A stretch of 45,266 nt of DNA from Nitratireductor sp. (GCA_020441665.1 JAGRLT010000159.1:1-45266), one strand, 5' to 3'. Positions 17,469-25,771 are shown, counted from the stretch's first letter. Made by a program: numbers and translations. The notes: generated by a model from the letters alone, not told the origin.

Positions 17469-18470
17469 ATGAATCCGGCAATTCTCAACTTCATCGAAAT
17501 CTTCATGAACGGCCTGATGGCCGGGATCATGTATTCGCTGGTGGCGCTCGGCTTCGTGCTGATCTTCAAGGCATCGGGCATCTTCAACTTCGCCCAGGGC
17601 GTGATGGCGCTCTTTGCCGCGCTGACACTGGTCGGTTTCATGACCGGCCAGGTGCCCTTTGCCCATCTGATCAACGCGATCTTCGGCACCGAGGTGCACA
17701 CATGGGGGGCGGGCATGCCGGCGCTCCTGGCGATCCTGCTGACCATGGTGGTGATGATCGCGCTTGCCTGGCTGATCGAACGCTATGTGCTCAAGCATCT
17801 CGTCAATCAGGAGCCGATCATCCTGTTCATGGCGACCATCGGCCTTGCCTATTTCCTCGAGGGATTCGGCGATCTGATGTGGGGCTCCGACGTCAAGACG
17901 CTGGATGTCGGCCTGCCGTCGGGTGGCTCGTTCTGGTGGGAGGACGTGACACGCGAATGGGCGGCCGCGGGCAGCCAGTATTACGGCATGTATATCGACC
18001 TGCTCGACGTTTCCGCGACCATTATCGCGATCGTGCTGGTCACCGCGCTGACCCTTTTCAGCCAGTACACGGCGACCGGCAGGGCGTTGCGCGCGGTGGC
18101 CGACGATCACCAGGCGGCGATGTCGGTCGGCATCTCGCTGCGCAGGATATGGGTCATCGTCTGGTCGATATCGGGTTTTGTGGCGCTCGTCGCCGGCATC
18201 ATGTGGGGCTCGAAGTCAGGTGTGCAGTTCTCGCTGTCGCTGATCGCGCTCAAGGCGCTGCCGGTGCTGATCCTGGGGGGCTTCACCTCGATCCCCGGCG
18301 CCATCATCGGCGGACTGATCATCGGTGTCGGCGAGAAACTGGCGGAAGCCTATGTCGGCCCGCTGGTCGGCGGCGCGATCGAGAACTGGTTCGCCTATGT
18401 GGTGGCGCTCGCCTTCCTGCTGGTCCGCCCCCAGGGCCTGTTCGGCGACAAGATCATCGAGAGGATATGA
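17469..18470 (+). CDS. Branched-chain-type ABC importer permease (LivH-like)
   Basis: A 333-residue inner-membrane permease with about eight hydrophobic helices. The opening NGLMAGIMYSLVALGFVLIFKASGIFNFAQG is diagnostic of LivH, and the cytoplasmic loop TATGRALRAVADDHQAAMSVGI is the coupling segment that meets the ATPase. The stretch between helices, about residues 135-165, contains a Trp-rich periplasmic loop (GGSFWWEDVTREWAA). It starts 30 nt after the LivG-like gene and ends 3 nt before the LivM-like gene. Confidence 0.9.
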   Translation: MNPAILNFIEIFMNGLMAGIMYSLVALGFVLIFKASGIFNFAQGVMALFAALTLVGFMTGQVPFAHLINAIFGTEVHTWGAGMPALLAILLTMVVMIALAWLIERYVLKHLVNQEPIILFMATIGLAYFLEGFGDLMWGSDVKTLDVGLPSGGSFWWEDVTREWAAAGSQYYGMYIDLLDVSATIIAIVLVTALTLFSQYTATGRALRAVADDHQAAMSVGISLRRIWVIVWSISGFVALVAGIMWGSKSGVQFSLSLIALKALPVLILGGFTSIPGAIIGGLIIGVGEKLAEAYVGPLVGGAIENWFAYVVALAFLLVRPQGLFGDKIIERI

Positions 18471-18473
18471 TCC

Positions 18474-19550
18474 ATGCTCTATCGCGAAGCCGGTGATTTC
18501 AAGACCACCTATGCGTCGGACCAGCAGACCTTTCCGATTAAGTCGGAGCGTGCCCTGTTCTGGCTGTTCATGGCGGCGGCCTTCCTCATCGTGCCGTTCC
18601 TGATCAACGACTACTGGAACAAGGCGGTGCTGATGCCGCTGCTGATCTACTGCATGGCGGCGCTCGGCCTCAACATCCTGGTCGGCTATTGCGGCCAGGT
18701 TTCGCTCGGTACCGGCGGCTTCATGGCGGTCGGCGCCTACGCCGCCTACAAGCTGATGACGGCCTTTCCCTGGATGGACCAGTTCTCGGTGACGATCCTG
18801 GCCGGCTTCGTCACTGCCGGCGTCGGCATTCTGTTCGGCCTGCCATCGCTCCGCATCAAGGGCTTCTATCTTGCCGTGGCGACCCTTGCCGCCCAGTTCT
18901 TTCTGGTCTGGATGTTCAACAAGTTCGCCTGGTTCTACAACTATTCGGCCTCAGGCCAGATCACCGCGCCCGAACGCACCATCTTCGGCTATGCGGTCAC
19001 CGGCCCGTCAAGCCTGCCCTGGGCAACCTATCTCTTCGGCCTGACACTGCTCTTCGTCTTTGGCTGGATCGCCCGCAATCTGACGCGTGGCCGGCTCGGC
19101 CGGTCCTGGATGGCGATCCGCGACATGGACATCGCCGCCGAGATCATCGGCGTTTCGCCCCTCAAGGCCAAGCTGTCGGCCTTCGCGGTATCGTCCTTCT
19201 ATATCGGCATGGCCGGTGCCATGTTCTTCGCCAACTATCTGGGCGCGGCCGAGGTTGGCGAAGCCTTCGGCATCGACAAATCGTTCCTGGTGCTTTTCAT
19301 GGTCATCATCGGCGGGCTCGGCTCGATCCTCGGCTCCTTCCTCGGAGCGGCCTTCCTGGTCCTGCTGCCGGTGCTTTTGAAGAATCTGATGGTGGATCAG
19401 TTGGGTTGGGTGACCGACCTCGCCGCCCATGTCCAGATCATGCTGGTCGGCGGGCTGATTGTCTTTTTCCTGATCGTCGAACCCCACGGGCTGGCACAGC
19501 TCTGGCGCCTGACGAAGGAGAAACTGCGGCTGTGGCCGTTCCCCTATTAG
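18474..19550 (+). CDS. Branched-chain-type ABC importer permease (LivM-like)
   Basis: A 358-residue second permease. After a hydrophilic N-terminal tail of about 30 residues come hydrophobic helices including the LivM hallmark GLNILVGYCGQVSLGTGGFMAVGAYAA, the LPSLRIKGFYLAVATLAAQF segment, and the coupling loop RLGRSWMAIRDMDIAAEIIGV. The tail ends in a short basic stretch. It begins 3 nt after the LivH-like gene and is followed by a small hairpin and then the binding-protein gene. Confidence 0.9.
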   Translation: MLYREAGDFKTTYASDQQTFPIKSERALFWLFMAAAFLIVPFLINDYWNKAVLMPLLIYCMAALGLNILVGYCGQVSLGTGGFMAVGAYAAYKLMTAFPWMDQFSVTILAGFVTAGVGILFGLPSLRIKGFYLAVATLAAQFFLVWMFNKFAWFYNYSASGQITAPERTIFGYAVTGPSSLPWATYLFGLTLLFVFGWIARNLTRGRLGRSWMAIRDMDIAAEIIGVSPLKAKLSAFAVSSFYIGMAGAMFFANYLGAAEVGEAFGIDKSFLVLFMVIIGGLGSILGSFLGAAFLVLLPVLLKNLMVDQLGWVTDLAAHVQIMLVGGLIVFFLIVEPHGLAQLWRLTKEKLRLWPFPY

Positions 19551-19570
19551 GGAAGACCGTTGCCGGAAAC

Positions 19571-19587
19571 CCTCTCTGGAGGAGAGG
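19571..19587 (+). promoter_or_regulatory. Small hairpin between livM-like and binding-protein genes
   Basis: CCTCTC and GAGAGG flank a TGGAG loop, 20 nt after the permease stop. Such intercistronic hairpins often protect the separately abundant binding-protein message; that role is inferred. Downstream the binding-protein gene has a consensus AGGAGG at 19614-19619. Confidence 0.35.
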
Positions 19588-19626
19588 TGAATTGCGAATG
19601 TTTGTATAACCCCAGGAGGAAAAAAC

Positions 19627-20925
19627 ATGAAGTTCAAGAGCTTGCTACTGGCAGCCTCGATGGTTGCGGTGACCGGCGTCAGCCCGGCGCTTGCCGATCT
19701 GGTCTTTCCGTCGCTCAGCTACCGCACCGGCCCGTTCGCACCGAACGGCATTCCGTTCGCCGACGGCTATGCCGATTACCTGACGCTTCTCAACGAGCGG
19801 GACGGCGGCATTGGTGGTGTCAAGATTGCAAACCCCGAATGCGAGACCGGCTACAACACCGAAAAGGGCGTCGAATGCTATGAGTCGACCAAGGGCATCG
19901 GTTCCGGTGCGCTGATCTACCAGCCGCTGTCGACGGGCATCACCTACCAGCTCATTCCCAAGGTGACGGCCGACGGGATTCCGCTGCACTCCATGGCGTA
20001 TGGCCGCACTTCCGCGATGAACGGCAAGGTCTTCGAATGGGTGTTCAACTACCCCGCCAACTACTGGGACGGAGCGACCATCGCCGTCCAGCATGCCAAG
20101 GACATGTCCGGCGGTGATCTGAATGGCAAAACGATTGCCCTGCTCTATCACAACTCGGCCTATGGCAAGGAGCCAATCCGCACTCTGGAGGAAAAGGCCA
20201 AGATGGAGGGCTTCAACCTCACGCTGATCCCGGTCGACTCTCCCGGCCAGGAACAGAAATCCCAGTGGCTGCAAATCCGCCGGGAGCGTCCTGATTTCGT
20301 TCTGTTCTGGGGATGGGGCGTCATGAACGCCGTGGCCGTTCAGGAAGCCGCCAACATCCGCTTCCCGATGGATCATTTCATCGGCATCTGGTGGTCGGGT
20401 GCTGAACAGGACGTTCTGCCGGCAGGCGACGGCGCAAACGGCTACAAGTCGCTCAACTTCACCTATGTCGGCAAGGACAAGCCCGTATTCGCCGATATCG
20501 AGAAATATGTCGTGGGTGCGGGCAAGGCTGCGGGCGATGGTTCCAACGTCGGTACCGTCCAGTACAACCGCGGCATGTACGCAGCGATGCTGGCGACGGA
20601 AGCAGCCCGCAAGGCACAGGAGCTTTCCGGCAAGGCCGACATCACCGCGGCTGACATGCGCAACGGCATGGAAGCCCTGGTTGTGGACGACGCGCGTCTT
20701 GAGGCGCTGGGCATGCCCAACTTTGGCCCGACGGTCGAGGTTTCCTGTGCCAATCACGGTGGTACCGGTGCCGCACTGGTGCAGCAGTGGGATGCTTCCG
20801 CGAAAGCATGGAAGGCCGTCACCGACTTCATGCCGGCCGATCGTGAATTGGTGACGAAGCTTGCAATGGAAGACTCCGAAGCCTTCGCCAAGGAAAACAA
20901 CATTACGCCGCGCGAATGCAACTAG
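19627..20925 (+). CDS. Periplasmic substrate-binding protein of the Liv-type importer
   Basis: A 432-residue periplasmic binding protein (type 1 fold, Peripla_BP_6 family). Residues 1-23 form a signal peptide ending in SPALA before DLVFPS. The mature protein opens LSYRTGPFAPNGIPFADGYADYL, the family's ligand-gate region, and has GIGGVKIANPECETGY, a form seen in binding proteins of importers linked to acyl-CoA ligases rather than in true LivJ/LivK. A strong AGGAGG six to seven bases before the ATG indicates heavy translation, as expected for the stoichiometrically dominant component. Ligand unknown; an aromatic or aliphatic acid is a reasonable guess from the neighbours. Confidence 0.88.
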   Translation: MKFKSLLLAASMVAVTGVSPALADLVFPSLSYRTGPFAPNGIPFADGYADYLTLLNERDGGIGGVKIANPECETGYNTEKGVECYESTKGIGSGALIYQPLSTGITYQLIPKVTADGIPLHSMAYGRTSAMNGKVFEWVFNYPANYWDGATIAVQHAKDMSGGDLNGKTIALLYHNSAYGKEPIRTLEEKAKMEGFNLTLIPVDSPGQEQKSQWLQIRRERPDFVLFWGWGVMNAVAVQEAANIRFPMDHFIGIWWSGAEQDVLPAGDGANGYKSLNFTYVGKDKPVFADIEKYVVGAGKAAGDGSNVGTVQYNRGMYAAMLATEAARKAQELSGKADITAADMRNGMEALVVDDARLEALGMPNFGPTVEVSCANHGGTGAALVQQWDASAKAWKAVTDFMPADRELVTKLAMEDSEAFAKENNITPRECN

Positions 20926-20946
20926 GCGGTTGAGACGAGAACGGTG

Positions 20947-20964
20947 CCGGCGGTTCGCCGCCGG
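20947..20964 (+). promoter_or_regulatory. UUCG-loop hairpin after the binding-protein gene
   Basis: CCGGCGG and CCGCCGG close a TTCG tetraloop, a very stable fold, 21 nt after the stop at 20925. No T-run follows, so it more likely stabilises the upstream message or attenuates read-through into the LivF-like gene. Confidence 0.5.
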
Positions 20965-20969
20965 TGCCC

Positions 20970-20988
20970 CGGAGCATGACACGCTCCG
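20970..20988 (+). promoter_or_regulatory. Second hairpin before the LivF-like gene
   Basis: CGGAGC and GCTCCG flank a 7-nt loop, immediately after the UUCG hairpin. The two together occupy most of the 95-nt gap between the binding protein and the last ABC subunit. Confidence 0.4.
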
Positions 20989-21020
20989 ACCACCTGATCT
21001 GATCCCGATTGGAAAATGCG

Positions 21021-21866
21021 ATGCTGCAGCAAACGCCTCAAATGGACAAGGACGCCGGTTCACCCGCCCCGCTCCTCGAAGTCAACAACATCGAGGTGAT
21101 CTACAACCACGTCATCCTGGTGCTGAAGGGGGTTTCGCTTTCCGTGCCCAAGGGCGGCATCGTCGCGATCCTCGGCGCCAATGGCGCCGGCAAGACGACG
21201 ACGCTGAAAGCGATATCGAACCTGCTGCGGGCCGAGCGCGGCGAGGTGACCAAGGGCAATATCACGTTTCAGGGCGAGCAGATCCAGGATCTGTCGCCGG
21301 CCGAACTCGTCCGGCGCGGCTGCATCCAGGTGATGGAGGGCCGCCACTGTTTCGGACACTTGTCGATCGAGGAAAACCTGATGACCGGCGCCTATACGAG
21401 AGGCGACGGGCGCGGCGCCATCGCCGCCGATCTGGACATGGTCTACAATTACTTTCCGCGCCTGAAGGTGCGCCGCAAATCCCAGGCCGGCTATACTTCC
21501 GGCGGCGAACAGCAGATGTGCGCCATCGGTCGGGCGCTGATGTCGCGGCCGTCGACCATCCTGCTGGACGAACCCTCCATGGGTCTCGCGCCGCAGCTCG
21601 TCGAGGAGATTTTCGAGATCGTCAGGGATCTCAACGATAAGGAGGGCGTGTCCTTCCTGCTCGCCGAACAGAACACCAACATAGCCTTGCGTTATGCCAC
21701 TTATGGCTACATCCTCGAATCCGGGCGCATCGTCATGGACGGTGAGGCAAGTCAGCTCAGGGAGAACGAGGACGTCAAGGAATTCTATCTTGGCGTCGGC
21801 GGCGAGGGACGCAAATCCTTCCGCGACGTGAAACACTACAAGCGGCGCAAGCGCTGGCTCGCCTGA
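21021..21866 (+). CDS. Branched-chain-type ABC importer ATP-binding protein (LivF-like)
   Basis: A 281-residue ABC ATPase. Walker A GANGAGKT is at residues 52-59, the signature TSGGEQQMCAIGRAL is of the LivF type, and Walker B is ILLDEPSMGLAP. The C-terminus carries a basic tail, KSFRDVKHYKRRKRWLA, beyond the normal LivF end at FYLG. The start was set at ATG 21021; a TTG four codons upstream is possible. Separation of livF from livG by both permeases and the binding protein is common in this cluster type. It ends 13 nt before the zinc-ribbon gene. Confidence 0.9.
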   Translation: MLQQTPQMDKDAGSPAPLLEVNNIEVIYNHVILVLKGVSLSVPKGGIVAILGANGAGKTTTLKAISNLLRAERGEVTKGNITFQGEQIQDLSPAELVRRGCIQVMEGRHCFGHLSIEENLMTGAYTRGDGRGAIAADLDMVYNYFPRLKVRRKSQAGYTSGGEQQMCAIGRALMSRPSTILLDEPSMGLAPQLVEEIFEIVRDLNDKEGVSFLLAEQNTNIALRYATYGYILESGRIVMDGEASQLRENEDVKEFYLGVGGEGRKSFRDVKHYKRRKRWLA

Positions 21867-21879
21867 TTGGAGAACTGCC

Positions 21880-22068
21880 ATGGACCGTGGATTTTTTTGC
21901 GACCCTGTCCCCGATCGCCAGAACCTCGATACAGGCGAGCAGGAAGAAACGCGCATGGGCTACGGCAAATGCGAGCATTGCGACTGCGGCGCCTTTGTCG
22001 ACAAGACCGGCGTCTTTCCAAAATGCGCCCGCTCGACATGTGGCCACCAGTTCCAGGATCACTATTGA
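21880..22068 (+). CDS. Small Cys-rich (zinc-ribbon-like) protein
   Basis: A 62-residue protein of no named family. The last 37 residues, MGYGKCEHCDCGAFVD, then PKCARSTCGHQFQDHY, hold two Cys clusters (C-x2-C-x-C and C-x4-C-x-H) that would suit one zinc ion. There are two credible starts: ATG 21880 with GGAGA six bases upstream, and ATG 21955 with AGGAAG eight bases upstream. The latter gives a 37-residue product consisting only of the Cys region. It lies 13 nt after the LivF-like gene and is probably co-transcribed. A role in metal or RNA/protein binding is only a guess. Confidence 0.6.
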   Translation: MDRGFFCDPVPDRQNLDTGEQEETRMGYGKCEHCDCGAFVDKTGVFPKCARSTCGHQFQDHY

Positions 22069-22122
22069 CCGGCCACCGGCGCCGGCTTCGGCAGGCCGTC
22101 CGCTGAACGCGGCCGGATAGAC

Positions 22123-22602
22123 ATGGCCCGTTTCAGGTATCACAGGGAAAGCTTCCGCCGCATCCTGGCAATCGCCATCGGGCTGACGCTGGTATTCTGC
22201 GGCGTTGTCTGGCTGCTGCTCGGCATTTACGGCGTACGCCACATGAACTGGATCACGGCGGGAACCGGCGTCATCTTCTTCGCCTTCATTTCCGCCCGCA
22301 TGCTGGCGCAATATCTGCGCGACGAAACCGTTCTGGCCGTCCAGCCCGTCGGGCTCTACGATGCGCGCATTTCGTCCGAAACCATTCCCTGGGAAAACAT
22401 CAAGGAACTGGTGCTGATCCGCCGCGAGCAGGACTATTCCCTGCGTGTCGTGCTATGGCCGGAGCGATCGGGAAACGGCGCCGGCCCGATCGGCGGCAGG
22501 GCGGCGAGGGAACATGAAGTGGATTTGAGCGTGCTCGAACAGGGCGCCAGGTCGGTGCTCGAGGCAATCCAGCATTTCATGCCGGTGAGACTGGAGCGAT
22601 GA
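22123..22602 (+). CDS. Hypothetical membrane protein with PH-like C-terminal region
   Basis: A 159-residue protein. A basic N-terminus (MARFRYHRESFRR) precedes two hydrophobic segments, about residues 15-35 and 43-62, then a soluble part. That part contains AVQPVGLYDARISSETIPWENIKELVLIR, the 'W-x-x-I' pattern common in small bacterial membrane proteins with a PH-like domain. The rest is charged with a helical end. No function can be given. It begins 54 nt after the small Cys-rich gene and ends 1 nt before the peptidase gene, so it is likely translated with the latter. Confidence 0.72.
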   Translation: MARFRYHRESFRRILAIAIGLTLVFCGVVWLLLGIYGVRHMNWITAGTGVIFFAFISARMLAQYLRDETVLAVQPVGLYDARISSETIPWENIKELVLIRREQDYSLRVVLWPERSGNGAGPIGGRAAREHEVDLSVLEQGARSVLEAIQHFMPVRLER

Positions 22603-22603
22603 C

Positions 22604-23290
22604 ATGCCGCTGCTGATCGTCATCGGCATTCTGCTTCTCGGCGCGGTGATCTTTCTGCCGCAATACTGGGTGCAGCACGTCATCCGCAAATACGATCGCG
22701 AGCGGGCTGATTTTCCAGGTACGGGCGGGGAACTCGCCGAGCATCTGATCGGGCAGTACCGGCTGACCGGCGTCGGTGTCGAGAAAACCGAGAAGGGCGA
22801 TCACTACGACCCCGACGCCAGGGCGGTGCGCCTGCTGGAGAAGCACCATGCGGGCCGTTCCCTCTCGGCGGTTGTCATCGCCGCCCACGAGATCGGCCAT
22901 GCCATTCAGCACCATCGCGGCGAGCGCCTCCTGGCGACCCGCCAGAAGCTGGCGAAATTCGCCGCGACCTCCGACAGGATTGCCTCGATCTTTTTCTTCG
23001 CGGCCCCCGTGCTTGCCATCTTCGCCCGCGCCCCGCTCGCCTTCTTCGCGCTGGTCGGTTTCGGCATTCTGCTCCTGTCAGTCCGCATTCTGGTGCATCT
23101 GGTGACCCTGCCGGTCGAGTATGATGCGAGCTTCAACAAGGCGCTGCCCATCCTCGAACTGGGCGGCTACCTGTCGTCCGAGGACATGCCGGCGGCAAGG
23201 CAGGTGCTGAAGGCGGCAGCGCTGACCTATGTTGCCGGCGCGCTGGTCAGCCTGCTCGACCTTGCCCGCTGGATTAGAATTTTGCGCTGA
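22604..23290 (+). CDS. YugP-like zinc metallopeptidase, membrane-bound
   Basis: A 228-residue member of the neutral zinc metallopeptidase family known as YugP/Zn_peptidase_2. It has an N-terminal hydrophobic anchor (residues 2-20) and then the catalytic HEIGH motif (His95, Glu96, His99) in SAVVIAAHEIGHAIQHHRG. Two hydrophobic helices follow, and then LPVEYDASFNKALPIL, whose Glu is the likely third zinc ligand. The preceding DHYDPDARAVRL is also a family feature. Substrates are not known for this family. It is embedded in the importer/ligase run, 1 nt after the membrane protein and 23 nt before the PaaK-like gene. Confidence 0.87.
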   Translation: MPLLIVIGILLLGAVIFLPQYWVQHVIRKYDRERADFPGTGGELAEHLIGQYRLTGVGVEKTEKGDHYDPDARAVRLLEKHHAGRSLSAVVIAAHEIGHAIQHHRGERLLATRQKLAKFAATSDRIASIFFFAAPVLAIFARAPLAFFALVGFGILLLSVRILVHLVTLPVEYDASFNKALPILELGGYLSSEDMPAARQVLKAAALTYVAGALVSLLDLARWIRILR

Positions 23291-23313
23291 TATTGACGAA
23301 ACGGGAGTTTTCC

Positions 23314-24558
23314 ATGGCCAAGTATTTCGACACCCTCGAAACCCGCGATCCGAAGGCGCGCGAGCGGGCCCTGTTCCGCAGACTGCCGAAATTCCTGGCG
23401 GAAGCAAAAGAGACCTGCCCCGCCTGGCGGCAGCGGCTGAAACGGATCGATCCGGCCACCATCACCTCGCGCGCGGCGCTCGCGGGCCTTCCGGTCCTGC
23501 GCAAGGACGTGTTGATGGAAGCCCAGGCGAAGAAGCCACCCCTGGGCGGTTTCGCCAATCCCGCCCTGCTTTCGGGGACGCGCTACTTCATGTCGCCCGG
23601 CCCGATCTGGGAGCCCCAGGCGCCGGGCCTCGATCCATGGCTGGGCGCGCGCGCCTTTCATGCCGCCGGCATTGGGCGGGGCGATCTGGTCCATTGCTCG
23701 CTTTCCTTCCATCTGACGCCCGGCGGTTTCATCCTCGATGCCGGCGCGCGGGCGGCGGGTGCCAATATCTTTCCCGCCGGCATCGGCGCCACCGAGCAGC
23801 AGGTCGAGGCGGCGGCGGCGATCCGCCCGACCGCCTATGCCGGTACGCCCGACTATCTCAAGACCTTGCTCGACAAGGCGCAGGAGATGAACAGGGATCT
23901 GTCCTCGATCAGGAAGGCTGTCGTCTCCGGCGGCGCGCTGTTTCCCTCGATGCGCGAGGAATATGCGGCGCGCGGCGTCAGGGTGCTGCAGAGCTATGCC
24001 ACCGCCGATCTCGGCGTCATCGCCTATGAAACCAGCCATCGCGGCAGGCCGCTGCCCGGCATGATCGTCAATGAAGACCTGATCGTCGAGATCGTGCGGC
24101 CCGGCACGGACGATCCCGTCGCACCCGGCGAAGTGGGCGAACTGGTCGTCACCAATTTCAATCCGGCCTATCCGCTGATCCGCTTCGGCACCGGCGATCT
24201 CTCCGCGCTGCTCGATGAGCCCTCGCCCTGCGGGCGGACCAATCTGCGCATCCGGGGCTGGATGGGCCGCGCCGACCAGCGCACCAAGGTCAAGGGCATG
24301 TTCGTCGATCCCAAGCAGATCGATGCGGTCGTCAAGGCATCGAAGGGCGTCGCCCGCGCCCGTCTGATCGTGTCGCGTTCAGGTTCCGCCGATACCATGA
24401 CGCTTGAGATCGAACCGGCATCGGGCGCAGCACCCGACACCGCGGCCGTCGCCAGGACGCTTGCCGCCGTCACCAAGCTCAAGGGCGATGTGGTGATCGC
24501 AAAGACCCTGCCCAATGACGGCAAGGTGATCGAGGATACCCGCGACTATTCCAGATAG
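23314..24558 (+). CDS. PaaK-like (phenylacetate-CoA ligase family) protein with altered P-loop
   Basis: A 414-residue protein of the COG1541 group. The start at 23314 has GGGAG seven bases upstream. The N-terminal helix region and KPPLGGFANP align with PaaK, but where PaaK has its ATP P-loop S-S-G-T-T-G-x-P this protein reads MSPGPIWEP (residues 93-101). The expected aromatic/acidic motif is also unusual (SYATADLG). Later motifs look intact: FGTGDLS (ribose-binding Asp), GWMGRADQRTKVKG, and a C-terminal NDGKVIEDTRDY with a possible catalytic Lys. It may be a divergent ligase or one that has lost adenylation. It ends the importer run and converges with the permease gene 13 nt away. Confidence 0.82.
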   Translation: MAKYFDTLETRDPKARERALFRRLPKFLAEAKETCPAWRQRLKRIDPATITSRAALAGLPVLRKDVLMEAQAKKPPLGGFANPALLSGTRYFMSPGPIWEPQAPGLDPWLGARAFHAAGIGRGDLVHCSLSFHLTPGGFILDAGARAAGANIFPAGIGATEQQVEAAAAIRPTAYAGTPDYLKTLLDKAQEMNRDLSSIRKAVVSGGALFPSMREEYAARGVRVLQSYATADLGVIAYETSHRGRPLPGMIVNEDLIVEIVRPGTDDPVAPGEVGELVVTNFNPAYPLIRFGTGDLSALLDEPSPCGRTNLRIRGWMGRADQRTKVKGMFVDPKQIDAVVKASKGVARARLIVSRSGSADTMTLEIEPASGAAPDTAAVARTLAAVTKLKGDVVIAKTLPNDGKVIEDTRDYSR

Positions 24559-24571
24559 GGCGCCCTTACAC

Positions 24572-25771
24572 TCATGCCTCGACGGCCTGGCCGAGCACGG
24601 CGATCGCCGAGCCGAGCATGGCGAGCATGGCGAAGAAGGCCGTCCGGACCGGCTGGCCGTTTCGCGCCGCGCCAAGGGCTGCGATCAATGCCTGGACCGC
24701 GTAGTAGACGGCGAAGGCGCGCGACGCATAGCTGATGATCTCGAATACATTGAGCGTCCAGGTCATTGCCATGCCGGCGGCGGCCAGCAGCGCATAGGCG
24801 AGCCGTTCGGAAATCCGCCCGCTGGTCAATTCGAAAACGAGCCCGCCCGAACCGCCCGTATCGGCAATGGCGGCGCTGAACTGGGCCGAGAGGGCGGCGG
24901 CGACCAGCAGCGCCGGCAGTACCGGCGCAACGATGCCGAGCATGTCGACGATCGCCGTTTCGCTCAGTTCGATCTCGCCGCGCTCGAAGATGAAGGAGAA
25001 CAGCAGGATATAGCCCATATAGATCAGGGTGGTCAGCCACTGCGCCCTGCGCATGGAACGAATGCGGATATCGGGCCGGTAGGTTTCTCCCAGATAGCGC
25101 GACGTCTCGAAGCCCTGCACCGTGACGATCAGGCCGAAGCCGAGCGTGATCGCCGCCCATCCGCCGACACTGGCATCGTTGAAGATCAGTCCGCCGTCGA
25201 ACATCCTGCCGGAAAAATAGACGGCAAGCCCGGTGAGCAGGCCGGCAATGATTGCCAGTTTCAGCGTCACCGAAACATATTCGAGATGTTCGAGCGACTT
25301 GAAGCCGCGCGTCCAGCCGACAAAGAGGATCACGATGAAGACGGCGGTCGTGACCACCTTGCCGCTGAACGGGCCCGCCGCTTCGGTCAGGCTGACCGCG
25401 AAGGCGCCGAACAGGTTGAGGTAACAGGCGACCGAAATTACATAGGCAAAGCCGAGCGCCCAGGAGGAGAGCGTTTCGAGGGTCGATACCAGCCGTCCCC
25501 GGTCGTCCTTGTCCTCGCCGATTGCCGCGATGTTGAAGCGGATGGCAAAGCCGTAGCAATAGGCCGCAAGGCACAAGGCTGCCATCGCCAGCGGTGCAAA
25601 GCGGCCATAGGACGCATCGAGAATGGGACCCAGCACCAGAAAGCCGCTGCCGATGATGGAGGCGAGCGGCGTGGTCATGGCCTGCCAGACCGTCGACCCG
25701 TGAACGCGTGGCGCCCACAGGACAAGCCCGGTCAGCAGAACGGCAGCGATGATGGCAACGTCAAGCAGCAT
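24572..25771 (-). CDS. APC-superfamily-like permease next to putR
   Basis: A 399-residue polytopic membrane protein with about 11-12 hydrophobic segments. TTPLASIIGSGFLVLGPIL resembles the first broken helix of amino acid-polyamine-organocation carriers, and GFKSLEHLEYVSVTLKLAIIA and GFGLIVTVQGFETSRYLGE resemble their later conserved helices. It is divergent from the main APC families, so substrate assignment by sequence is not possible. It begins 38 nt after putR on the same strand, which makes proline or a related amino acid the first candidate substrate; that is an inference from position. Confidence 0.75.
   Translation of the reverse strand: MLLDVAIIAAVLLTGLVLWAPRVHGSTVWQAMTTPLASIIGSGFLVLGPILDASYGRFAPLAMAALCLAAYCYGFAIRFNIAAIGEDKDDRGRLVSTLETLSSWALGFAYVISVACYLNLFGAFAVSLTEAAGPFSGKVVTTAVFIVILFVGWTRGFKSLEHLEYVSVTLKLAIIAGLLTGLAVYFSGRMFDGGLIFNDASVGGWAAITLGFGLIVTVQGFETSRYLGETYRPDIRIRSMRRAQWLTTLIYMGYILLFSFIFERGEIELSETAIVDMLGIVAPVLPALLVAAALSAQFSAAIADTGGSGGLVFELTSGRISERLAYALLAAAGMAMTWTLNVFEIISYASRAFAVYYAVQALIAALGAARNGQPVRTAFFAMLAMLGSAIAVLGQAVEA

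Noticed and set aside
16599-21866. Naming the importer as the leucine/isoleucine/valine system livFGHMK
   Set aside because: The subunits belong to that family, but translational coupling to an acyl-CoA synthetase and a PaaK-like gene points to a carboxylic acid, so specific liv gene symbols were withheld.
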